This document shows, piece after piece, positions 57,200 through 64,000 of a DNA stretch of 64,000 bases. Under the pieces are notes generated by a model. It saw nothing but the letters and a program-made list of their open reading frames with translations, searched no databases and was not told the DNA's origin. The DNA is from Herbaspirillum seropedicae (lineage in GTDB: Bacteria > Pseudomonadota > Gammaproteobacteria > Burkholderiales > Burkholderiaceae_D): the NCBI RefSeq assembly GCF_001040945.1, contig NZ_CP011930.1, positions 4,645,021-4,709,020 on the forward strand, given 5' to 3'. Numbering within the stretch: position 1 is the stretch's first letter; the number at the start of each line of letters is the position of its first letter. The position numbers and the translations under genes were made by a program.

Positions 57200-59611
57200 A
57201 TGTCCATGCTGCATCCCCCGCGCTTTGCGCTCCAGTCCTCCGAGGGCAACCATCTGTGCCTGAAGGCCGATACCGGCGCGGTCATCGAATTGTTCGTGCT
57301 GGAAGAAGACATCATCCGCGTGCTGGTGCTGCCCGAGGGCAAGCTGCAGGGCCCGGCCTCCTGGGCCGTAGCGCCGGGGGCCGAGGATGTCCCGCTGCAA
57401 GGACGCGACCGGCGTGACCTGAGCGGCTTTGCCCTGCCGTCCTTCGCCTTGCGGACCACGCCCGGCCAGTTGCAGATCGAGACCGCGCTGATCCGCCTCA
57501 GCATCGCCTTGGAGGGTGGTTTCTGCCAATGGGAGCTGCGCCAAGAAGGACAGTGGCAGAGCGTGCTGGCCGATCGCCCGACCCAGGCGTACAACTTCGG
57601 TTACTGGGATGAGCAGGTCTACCACTACCTGCGCCGCCAGCCTGAGGAGATGTATTTCGGCCTGGGCGAGCGCGCCGGCGACATGAATCGCGCCGGCCAA
57701 TCCTACGAGATGCGCAATATCGATGCCATGGGCTATAGTGCCCGCAACACCGATCCGCTCTACAAGCACATCCCCTTCTACATCACCTGGCTGCCCAAGA
57801 CGGGCGCGGGCTTTGGCCTCTTCTACGATACCCTGTCCGACTGCCGCTTCGACATGGGCCGCGAGCTGGACAACTATCACGGCCACTACCGTTACTTCAC
57901 GGCCCCGCATGGCGATCTCGACTACTACTTCATCGCTTCGCCCGGCACCCCGCTGGCCGCGACCCGCCGCTTCACCTGGCTGACCGGACGTCCGGCCTGG
58001 ATGCCCAAGTGGGGCCTGGGCTATTCCGGCTCGACCATGAGCTATACCGATGCGCCCGACGCCCAGGTGCAGATGGGCCAGTTCATTGCCAAATGCCGTG
58101 AACACGATATTCTCTGCGACTCTTTCCACCTCTCTTCCGGCTACACCTCGATCGGCCCGAAGCGCTATGTGTTCCACTGGAATACCGAGAAATTCCCCGA
58201 CCCGCACGGCTTCGTGCGCAGCTATCTGGATGCGAGCATCCACCTGTGCGCCAACATCAAGCCCTGCCTGTTGCGCGACCATCCGCAGTTCGAACAGGCC
58301 CGCCAGGCCGGTCTGCTGATCTGCGACAGCCAGGGCGAGCCGGCGTGGGTGCAGTTCTGGGATGAGGTGGGCGCCTACCTGGACTTCACCAATCCGGCCA
58401 CGCTGGACTGGTGGCGCGCCAACGTCAAGCAAGCCCTGCTGGACTACGGCGTAAGCGCCACCTGGAACGACAACAATGAATTCGAAGTCTGGACCGGCGA
58501 CGCCTACGCCCACGGCTTCGGCCAGCAATATCCGGTGCGCCAGGCCAAGGTGCTACAGACCATGCTGATGATGCAGGCCTCGCGCCAGGCGCAGCTGGAA
58601 GCAGCGCCGCAACGACGTCCCTTCCTGGTGTCGCGGTCGGGCGGCGCGGGCATGCAGCGCTATGTGCAGACCTGGTCGGGCGACAACTACACCTCCTGGG
58701 AAACCCTGCGCTACAACCTGAAGATGGGACTGGGTCTGGCGCTGTCGGGCGTGTCCAACATCGGCCATGACATCGGCGGCTTCTCGGGTCCGGCGCCGGC
58801 GCCGGAACTGCTGGTGCGCTGGGTCGCCTTCGGTGTGTTCATGCCACGCTTCTCCATCCACTCGTGGAACGACGACAAGACCGTCAACGAACCCTGGATG
58901 TATCCGGAGGTGACCGCCCAGATCGCGGCGCTGATCAAGCTGCGCTACCGCTTCATCCCCTACCTCTACGAACTGCTGTGGCAATCGACCCAGGACTACC
59001 AGCCGGTGCTGCGTCCGACCTTTGCCGAGTTCCCGCATGACCGCCGTTGCCTGGACGAGTGCGACGACATGATGCTGGGCAGCGCCATGCTGGTAGCGCC
59101 CGTGGTCGAGCAGGGTCAGACCGAGCGCCGCGTCTACCTGCCCTCGGGTGCGCGCTGGGTGTCGTACTGGAGCGGCGAACGCTACGAAGGCGGTCAAGAG
59201 ATCAGCCTGCCTGCCCCTTGGGACCAACCGGTGATGTTGCTGCGAGAAGGGGCTGTGATCCCGATGAACGTGGCGCAGCAACAGTTCGACGTGCGTGCCG
59301 ATGAACGCGCTTTCCTGGTCGTCCCCTACAAGGAACAGGGCGAAGCCAGCGGCGCCTGTGTCGAAGACGATGGCCACAGCCAGGCCTGGCGCGATGGCGA
59401 ACAAGGACGCTGGCAAGTGCGCGCGCGTTCCGATGCCGCTGCCGTGACGCTGGAAGTAGGGCGCGAAGACCGCCTGCCAGTGGCGGCCGAGACCATCGAC
59501 ATCTTCCTGCCCGCGAGCGAACAGCGCCCCGTGCGGGCAACGCAGGCGCGCATCGTCAGCGAACAGCGCAGCCAGGGCTGGCGACGTCTGACGCTGGCGC
59601 TGTCGACCTGA
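57200..59611 (+). CDS. Glycoside hydrolase family 31 (alpha-glucosidase/alpha-xylosidase type)
   Basis: An 803-residue cytoplasmic GH31 enzyme (no signal peptide). The nucleophile motif is WNDNNEFE (D424), the acid/base is D495 (WSGDNYTSWE), with the N-terminal beta-sandwich and MYFGLGER upstream and a C-terminal beta domain. It would release sugars from alpha-linked glycosides brought in by the permease. The exact substrate is not readable. It starts 17 bases after the permease. Confidence 0.92.
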   Translation: MSMLHPPRFALQSSEGNHLCLKADTGAVIELFVLEEDIIRVLVLPEGKLQGPASWAVAPGAEDVPLQGRDRRDLSGFALPSFALRTTPGQLQIETALIRLSIALEGGFCQWELRQEGQWQSVLADRPTQAYNFGYWDEQVYHYLRRQPEEMYFGLGERAGDMNRAGQSYEMRNIDAMGYSARNTDPLYKHIPFYITWLPKTGAGFGLFYDTLSDCRFDMGRELDNYHGHYRYFTAPHGDLDYYFIASPGTPLAATRRFTWLTGRPAWMPKWGLGYSGSTMSYTDAPDAQVQMGQFIAKCREHDILCDSFHLSSGYTSIGPKRYVFHWNTEKFPDPHGFVRSYLDASIHLCANIKPCLLRDHPQFEQARQAGLLICDSQGEPAWVQFWDEVGAYLDFTNPATLDWWRANVKQALLDYGVSATWNDNNEFEVWTGDAYAHGFGQQYPVRQAKVLQTMLMMQASRQAQLEAAPQRRPFLVSRSGGAGMQRYVQTWSGDNYTSWETLRYNLKMGLGLALSGVSNIGHDIGGFSGPAPAPELLVRWVAFGVFMPRFSIHSWNDDKTVNEPWMYPEVTAQIAALIKLRYRFIPYLYELLWQSTQDYQPVLRPTFAEFPHDRRCLDECDDMMLGSAMLVAPVVEQGQTERRVYLPSGARWVSYWSGERYEGGQEISLPAPWDQPVMLLREGAVIPMNVAQQQFDVRADERAFLVVPYKEQGEASGACVEDDGHSQAWRDGEQGRWQVRARSDAAAVTLEVGREDRLPVAAETIDIFLPASEQRPVRATQARIVSEQRSQGWRRLTLALST

Positions 59612-59665
59612 TGCCTCTGCCTTGACGACGCCCTCACCCCACCCCAACAACACCAGGAGACTCAC

Positions 59666-60877
59666 ATGCACGCCAAGAACATCGCTCGTCAACCATCCGC
59701 CTTCAAGCCAGCCCGCCTCTGCGCGGCGCTGCTGGCTGCCGGCATCGCCCTGCCCGCGTGGGCGCAATCGTCCGTGACGCTCTATGGCACGGTCGATCTC
59801 GGCCTGGCCTACAGCAGCAACCAGGGCGGCGCCTCCAATACCTACATGAACTCCGGCGCGCTGGCGGCCAGCAAGCTGGGCCTGACCGGCACGGAAGACC
59901 TGGGCGGCGGCAACATGGCCCTGTTCCGGCTGGAGAATGGTTTCAATGCCGATACCGGCGCCCAATCGACTGCTGGCGTGCTGTTCAACCGCCAATCCTA
60001 TGTCGGTCTGTCCAGCAAGGACTATGGCCAGGTCACCGTGGGTCGCCAGTACACGCCCTACTTCCAGTACGTCGGCGCGCTGGGCCCGACCAATGTGCTC
60101 ACCGGTGCGACCGGCGCACACCCGGGCGACATCGACGCGCTCGATACCACGCTGCGCATGAACAACTCCATCACCTACACCCTGCCCACACTGGGCGGTC
60201 TGCAGGCGGGCGTGCAATACGGCATGGGCGAGCAGGCCGGCAGCGCAGCGAATGGCTCCAGCGTGAGCGCCGCCCTGCGCTATGACTACCAGGCCTTCTC
60301 GTGGAGCGCCGGCTATACGCGCCTCAAGAACCTGGCCAACGGCAATACCGCCGGCAGCTTCGGCAACGTCGGCAGCTTCGCCAACAACTCGCCGGTCAAT
60401 GCCGGCTATGCGTCCGCCGACAGCACGCAACTGCTGGCCACCGCAGCGCGCTATACCCGGGGCGACCTGATGCTGGGGCTGAACTATTCCAATGTGCAGT
60501 ACAAGGCCGGCGCGCTGTCGGCCTTCAGCCAGACTGCTGTCTTCAATACCATCGGCCTCATCGGCAGCTACAACGTCAGCCCGGCGCTGGTGCTGGCCGC
60601 CGGCTACAGCTACACCGCCGAAAAGGCGCGCAACGGCATCTCCTCGCCGGCCAAGTACAACCAGCTCTCGCTGGAAGAGGTCTATTCGCTCTCCAAGCGC
60701 ACCGCGCTCTATGCGATCCAGGCCTACCAGCGCGCCAGCGGACAGACGCTGCGCGCTGGCGGCGTGGGCAGCAGCATCGTCAATGCGGTGGCCTCGGTGG
60801 GCGATTCGCAGAACGGCACGCCCTCCAGCGGCAGCGGCCAGTTCGTGGCCATGCTGGGTATCCGGCATTCATTCTGA
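59666..60877 (+). CDS. General porin (Burkholderiales type)
   Basis: A 403-residue outer-membrane porin. The signal peptide ends ALPAWA, and the mature protein begins QSSVTLYGTVDLGLAYSSN, the hallmark of 16-strand betaproteobacterial porins. The C-terminal residues AMLGIRHSF end in the Phe needed for BAM assembly. It is 54 bases after the GH31 gene and probably lets the substrate cross the outer membrane. Confidence 0.93.
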   Translation: MHAKNIARQPSAFKPARLCAALLAAGIALPAWAQSSVTLYGTVDLGLAYSSNQGGASNTYMNSGALAASKLGLTGTEDLGGGNMALFRLENGFNADTGAQSTAGVLFNRQSYVGLSSKDYGQVTVGRQYTPYFQYVGALGPTNVLTGATGAHPGDIDALDTTLRMNNSITYTLPTLGGLQAGVQYGMGEQAGSAANGSSVSAALRYDYQAFSWSAGYTRLKNLANGNTAGSFGNVGSFANNSPVNAGYASADSTQLLATAARYTRGDLMLGLNYSNVQYKAGALSAFSQTAVFNTIGLIGSYNVSPALVLAAGYSYTAEKARNGISSPAKYNQLSLEEVYSLSKRTALYAIQAYQRASGQTLRAGGVGSSIVNAVASVGDSQNGTPSSGSGQFVAMLGIRHSF

Positions 60878-60887
60878 TCCTGCATGC

Positions 60888-60915
60888 AAAGGCGGGGCGT
60901 AACGGCCCCGCCTTT
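60888..60915 (+). terminator. Terminator after the porin gene
   Basis: AAAGGCGGGGC-GTAACG-GCCCCGCCTTT, an 11-bp stem, begins 10 bases past the porin stop. It closes the sugar operon; no long T run follows. Confidence 0.7.
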
Positions 60916-60996
60916 GCGCCGTGAGCACGCCGATGGCTGCTCACGCGCCCCAGCCGCTCTCCTCCACGCTCTTCTCTGCGCGCTCCCGTCCCTGCT

Positions 60997-61914
60997 TCAA
61001 CGCCTGCCGCTACTCAACTGCGGCGCCAGGAACGACTGCCTGAAATACTCCCGCACCGCCTCCATGGCCGGCGTGAACTCCACTCCCTTGCGCCAGGCCA
61101 GCCCCACATTCATGGCCGGCACGTGATCCATCAGCAGCACCGTCTCGATCCGCAATCCCTCCAGCGACCAGGGCCGATACACCAGATCCGACAGAATCGC
61201 CACCCCCGAGCCATTGGCCACCATGCTGCGCACCGCCTCGATGGAACTGGTGCGCATGATGATGTTGGGCTTGCGTCCGCTTTGATTCCAGTAGCGCAGC
61301 GCCGTCTTGTCAGCCTCGTCCACCGTCAGCAGGATGAAGGGCTCATTGGCCACCTCGGCCAGGTTCACCGCCGTGCGCTCGCCCAGCGGGTGACGCGCCG
61401 GCAGCCACAGGCGGCGTACTGACCCGAACAAGGTCTCATAGGCGATCTCGCGGTGACGCAGATTGGAAGTGAGCACCACCGCCATGTCGATCTCGCCCTC
61501 CACCAGGCTCTGCTCGATCTCCGCGCGCTCCTTCTCATGCACGTGAATCTTGATGCCCGGATAGGACTGCGACAGCCGCTGCAGATGGTGCGGCAAAAAA
61601 TACCCCAGCACCGTGTAACTGGCCGCTACCCGCAAACTGCCGCTGGCCGTGTTGTCGGGCAAGGGACTCTTCATCGCGTCGTCCACGCTGCGCAGGATCG
61701 AATACGCATGATTGAGAAAATGCCGCCCGCTGTCGGTGAGAATCATCCCCTGCGGAGAACGGATGAACAGCGGCGCCCCCAGCAAGGCCTCCAGTTCCTG
61801 GATGGCGCTGGTGACCGAGGATTGCGAAATGTGCAGATGGATCGCCGCCTGCGAAATCTGCCCCACTTCCGCAGTGGCCACGAAATAACGGATCTGCCGG
61901 AGGGTAATGGCCAT
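60997..61914 (-). CDS. LysR-family transcriptional regulator
   Basis: A 305-residue regulator: N-terminal winged HTH (LRQIRYFVATAEVGQISQAAIHLHISQSSVTSAIQELE) and a periplasmic-binding-like effector domain. It is divergent from the pxpA-biotin locus, and LysR proteins usually control the divergent gene, so it probably responds to 5-oxoproline or a related compound. A T-N11-A site lies in the intergenic region. Confidence 0.9.
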   Translation of the reverse strand: MAITLRQIRYFVATAEVGQISQAAIHLHISQSSVTSAIQELEALLGAPLFIRSPQGMILTDSGRHFLNHAYSILRSVDDAMKSPLPDNTASGSLRVAASYTVLGYFLPHHLQRLSQSYPGIKIHVHEKERAEIEQSLVEGEIDMAVVLTSNLRHREIAYETLFGSVRRLWLPARHPLGERTAVNLAEVANEPFILLTVDEADKTALRYWNQSGRKPNIIMRTSSIEAVRSMVANGSGVAILSDLVYRPWSLEGLRIETVLLMDHVPAMNVGLAWRKGVEFTPAMEAVREYFRQSFLAPQLSSGRR

Positions 61915-61934
61915 CTCTGACGCCCTTCATAAGC

Positions 61935-61951
61935 TATCGGATTTTTCGATA
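61935..61951. promoter_or_regulatory. LysR-type binding site
   Basis: TATCGGATTTTTCGATA is a perfect 5-bp inverted repeat with the LysR T-N11-A core, 20 bases before the regulator start and about 90 before pxpA. Binding by the adjacent regulator is inferred. Confidence 0.65.
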
Positions 61952-62043
61952 TCAAGCCCTCTGATAATACATCTGTCCAATACCGTTGACGATTTCTATA
62001 CTCGATTTCACGTGCTGATTCCGACAGCACGGGAGACCAGCAG

Positions 62044-62802
62044 ATGAAAACAGTCGACCTGAATTCGGACATGGGCGAAGGCTTCGGCCCCTGGACCATC
62101 GGCGATGGCGTCGATGCGGCCATCCTGCCCCTGATCAGTTCAGCCAACATCGCCACCGGCTTTCATGCGGGCGATCCCAACACCATGCGGCGCACGGTGG
62201 AGCTGGCCAGGCAACACGGCGTGGCCATCGGTGCGCATCCCGGCTTTCGCGATCTGGTCGGCTTCGGCCGCCGCCATCTCAACGCGCCGGCCATCGAACT
62301 GGTCAACGACATGCTCTATCAGCTCGGCGCCCTGCGCGAGTTCGCCCGCCTCAACGGCCTGCCCCTGCAGCACATCAAGCCGCACGGTGCGCTCTACATG
62401 CACCTGGCCCGTGATGAAGAGGCCGCCCGCGTCTTTGTGCAGACACTGCGCCAGCTGGACCCGAACTTGCTTCTCTTCTGCATGCATGGTTCGGCGGTCT
62501 GGCGCGTGGCGCAGGAACTGCAGCAGGCGGTGGTCTGCGAGTTCTACGCCGACCGCGACTACGACAACAGCGGCTCCATCGTCTTCACCCGCCGCGTCGG
62601 CGCGCTCGATGCGGCCCAGGTGGCAGCCAAGGTGCTGCGGGCGTGTTGCGAAGGCGTGGTGCGTACGGTCGAAGGACGCGACATCCCCATCGCCTTCGAC
62701 TCCGTCTGCATCCACAGCGATACCCCCGGCGCGCTGGCGCTGGTGCAGGCCACGCGCAATAGCCTGGAAGCAGCCGACATCGCCATTGCCGCGCCGCGCT
62801 GA
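62044..62802 (+). CDS. pxpA: LamB/YcsF protein, 5-oxoprolinase subunit A
   Basis: A 252-residue protein opening with [14 protein letters not shown], the YcsF signature, with DPNTMRR and IKPHGALY following. Together with PxpB and PxpC it converts 5-oxoproline to glutamate. Here it is followed by a biotin carrier and a biotin carboxylase, a neighbourhood also described for some urea-amidolyase/allophanate-like loci, so the substrate could differ. It is the first gene of the operon. Confidence 0.88.
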   Translation: MKTVDLNSDMGEGFGPWTIGDGVDAAILPLISSANIATGFHAGDPNTMRRTVELARQHGVAIGAHPGFRDLVGFGRRHLNAPAIELVNDMLYQLGALREFARLNGLPLQHIKPHGALYMHLARDEEAARVFVQTLRQLDPNLLLFCMHGSAVWRVAQELQQAVVCEFYADRDYDNSGSIVFTRRVGALDAAQVAAKVLRACCEGVVRTVEGRDIPIAFDSVCIHSDTPGALALVQATRNSLEAADIAIAAPR

Positions 62803-62832
62803 TCCCCCCATTCATTACGAAGGAGAAAAGTC

Positions 62833-63081
62833 ATGGCAGTCCACGAAGTGCAATCCCCCCTGCCCGGCACTTTCTATCGCCGGTCCAGTCCCGATGCCCC
62901 ACCCTATGCAGAGGCAGGCGAGCTCATCGAGGCTGGCAGGGTGATCGGCCTGATCGAAGTGATGAAACAATTTACGGAATTGCAGGCTGAACACGGCGGC
63001 AAGCTGCAGGCCTTCCACGTCGGCAACGGCGACCCGGTGGAACCCGGCCAGCTGGTCGCCGTGATCGAGACCGCAGACTGA
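62833..63081 (+). CDS. Biotin carboxyl carrier-like protein
   Basis: An 82-residue biotinyl/lipoyl domain. IEVMKQF carries the biotin-accepting lysine (K45), with Gln after it in place of the common Met. It is shorter than AccB because the N-terminal linker is missing. A good ribosome site (AAGGAGAAAAG) precedes it. It lies between pxpA and the biotin carboxylase gene and should be the carrier for the latter. Confidence 0.88.
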   Translation: MAVHEVQSPLPGTFYRRSSPDAPPYAEAGELIEAGRVIGLIEVMKQFTELQAEHGGKLQAFHVGNGDPVEPGQLVAVIETAD

Positions 63082-63091
63082 GGCCGGTATC

Positions 63092-64000
63092 ATGACGACT
63101 TCCCTGCGCAAACTCCTCATCGCCAATCGCGGCGAGATCGCGGTGCGCATCATCCGTGCCGCGCAAGCCCTGGGCATCACCACGGTGGCCGCCTGCAGCG
63201 ACGCCGACACCGATTCGCTGGCCGCGCGCATGGCCGACGAAGTCCAGCGCATCGGCCCGGCCCGCGCCGACCGCAGCTATCTCAATGTGGACGCCTTGCT
63301 CAAGGCCGCACGCGACAGCGGCGCTGATGCCCTCCATCCGGGCTATGGCTTCCTCTCCGAAAACGCCGCCTTCGCCGAGGCCGTCAACGCTGCCGGATTG
63401 ATCTTCGTGGGACCGCAGGCCGATACCATCCGCCGCATGGGCGACAAGGCCGAAGCGCGCCGTACCGCGGCCGCCGCCGGGGTGCCGGTGGTGCCGGGCT
63501 CGGCGGGCGAACTGGAGGATCTCGCCACCGCACTGGCCTGTGCCGACGAAATCGGCTATCCGCTGCTGATCAAGGCCTCGGCAGGCGGCGGCGGGCGCGG
63601 CATTCGCATGGCGCGCGATGCTACCGAACTGGCGCGGGAATTTCCGCTGGCGCAGGCCGAAGCCCAGGCCGCCTTCGGATCCGCAGCGGTGTACCTGGAG
63701 CGCTTCATCCGCCGCGCGCGCCACATCGAAGTGCAGATCCTGGGAGACGGCGAGCGTGCCGTTCATCTGTTCGAACGTGAATGCTCGCTGCAACGCCGTC
63801 GCCAAAAGGTCCTCGAAGAAGCGCCCTCGCCCGCCCTCACGCCCGCACAGCGGCAGGCCCTGTGCGACAGCGCCGTACGCCTGGCCGAACGGCTGCACTA
63901 TCGCGGCGCCGGCACGCTGGAATATCTGTTCGATGACGAAAGCGGCGAGTTCTTCTTCATCGAAATGAATACCCGCATCCAGGTCGAGCATCCCGTCACC
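63092..64000 (+). CDS. Biotin carboxylase, incomplete at the window end
   Basis: The first 303 residues of an AccC-type ATP-grasp enzyme. LRKLLIANRGEIAVRIIRAAQ is the opening, LHPGYGFLSEN the next signature, KASAGGGGRGIR the ATP loop, and FIEMNTRIQVEHPVT the catalytic region just before the window ends. It carboxylates biotin on the adjacent carrier. The start ATG is 10 bases past the carrier stop. The downstream partner genes lie outside the window. Confidence 0.93.
   Translation, partial: MTTSLRKLLIANRGEIAVRIIRAAQALGITTVAACSDADTDSLAARMADEVQRIGPARADRSYLNVDALLKAARDSGADALHPGYGFLSENAAFAEAVNAAGLIFVGPQADTIRRMGDKAEARRTAAAAGVPVVPGSAGELEDLATALACADEIGYPLLIKASAGGGGRGIRMARDATELAREFPLAQAEAQAAFGSAAVYLERFIRRARHIEVQILGDGERAVHLFERECSLQRRRQKVLEEAPSPALTPAQRQALCDSAVRLAERLHYRGAGTLEYLFDDESGEFFFIEMNTRIQVEHPVT

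Noticed and set aside
58553..60868. A 771-residue minus-strand frame over the GH31 and porin genes
   Set aside because: Antisense shadow. The plus-strand proteins have catalytic residues, signal peptide and terminator; this frame has none.

Overview
The window looks like a chromosomal segment of a GC-rich betaproteobacterium of the Oxalobacteraceae, most likely Herbaspirillum or a close relative. The reasons are the Burkholderiales-type gene order murA-hisG-hisD-hisC-hisB-hisH-hisA-hisF-hisI-hisE-HIT-tatABC, the mlaFED-mlaA-mlaCB cluster upstream of ibaG/murA, and a Burkholderiales-type porin. This assignment comes from gene order and protein features only; no database search was possible.

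Layout. (1) 1-4.8 kb: a DUF2461 protein, then a D-lactate module made of a FadR-type GntR regulator, quinone-linked D-lactate dehydrogenase and an MFS carrier. A GntR-type palindrome lies upstream of the carrier gene. (2) 4.9-22.5 kb: a long co-directional minus-strand block. Read in the direction of transcription it holds phospholipid transport (mlaF, E, D, A, C, B), a YadGH-like ABC exporter, ibaG, murA, the complete his operon with an orphan DNA methyltransferase inside it, a HIT hydrolase and tatABC. (3) 22.8-23.96 kb: ychF on the plus strand. (4) About 23.95-55.06 kb: a 31-kb AT-richer genomic island inserted into the last codons of ychF. (5) 55.07-64 kb: core again, with the displaced ychF terminator, a decayed RelE-type toxin gene, an operator-controlled sugar locus (MFS permease with a frameshift, GH31 glycosidase, porin), a LysR regulator, and the start of a pxpA / biotin carrier / biotin carboxylase locus that leaves the window.

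The island is the main interest. YchF ends in FLFTRT instead of the usual FLFNV, and codons reading N-V-stop are found 31 kb away at the right junction, followed by a strong terminator that probably once belonged to ychF. Joining the two ends in silico gives a tyrosine-recombinase-like core, CGGGT-N8-ACCCG. The motif ATAGACAT recurs at both ends. At the right end lies a tightly packed operon: a 44-aa ORF, a 153-aa protein resembling a recombinase arm/core-binding domain without a catalytic domain, three large tyrosine-recombinase-like proteins (421, about 574 and 700 aa) and a small coiled-coil protein. The set recalls Tn554 TnpABC and the Gamma-Mobile-Trio (GMT) islands, but here in a betaproteobacterium and with extra components.

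The cargo reads like a reservoir of defence and toxin-antitoxin candidates: a GHKL ATPase fused to a Shedu-like nuclease, an Mrr-nuclease/STAND NTPase (Avs-like) split by a frameshift, a permuted papain-like protein, an HNH protein with a DUF5677-like partner, an HExxH protein, a 715-aa protein with a C-terminal PD-(D/E)xK site, a DUF4238 protein next to an RX4H (HEPN-like) protein, and a degenerate Fic/HTH/HipA/HTH operon. Several of these have no function I can name, and I describe them as such.
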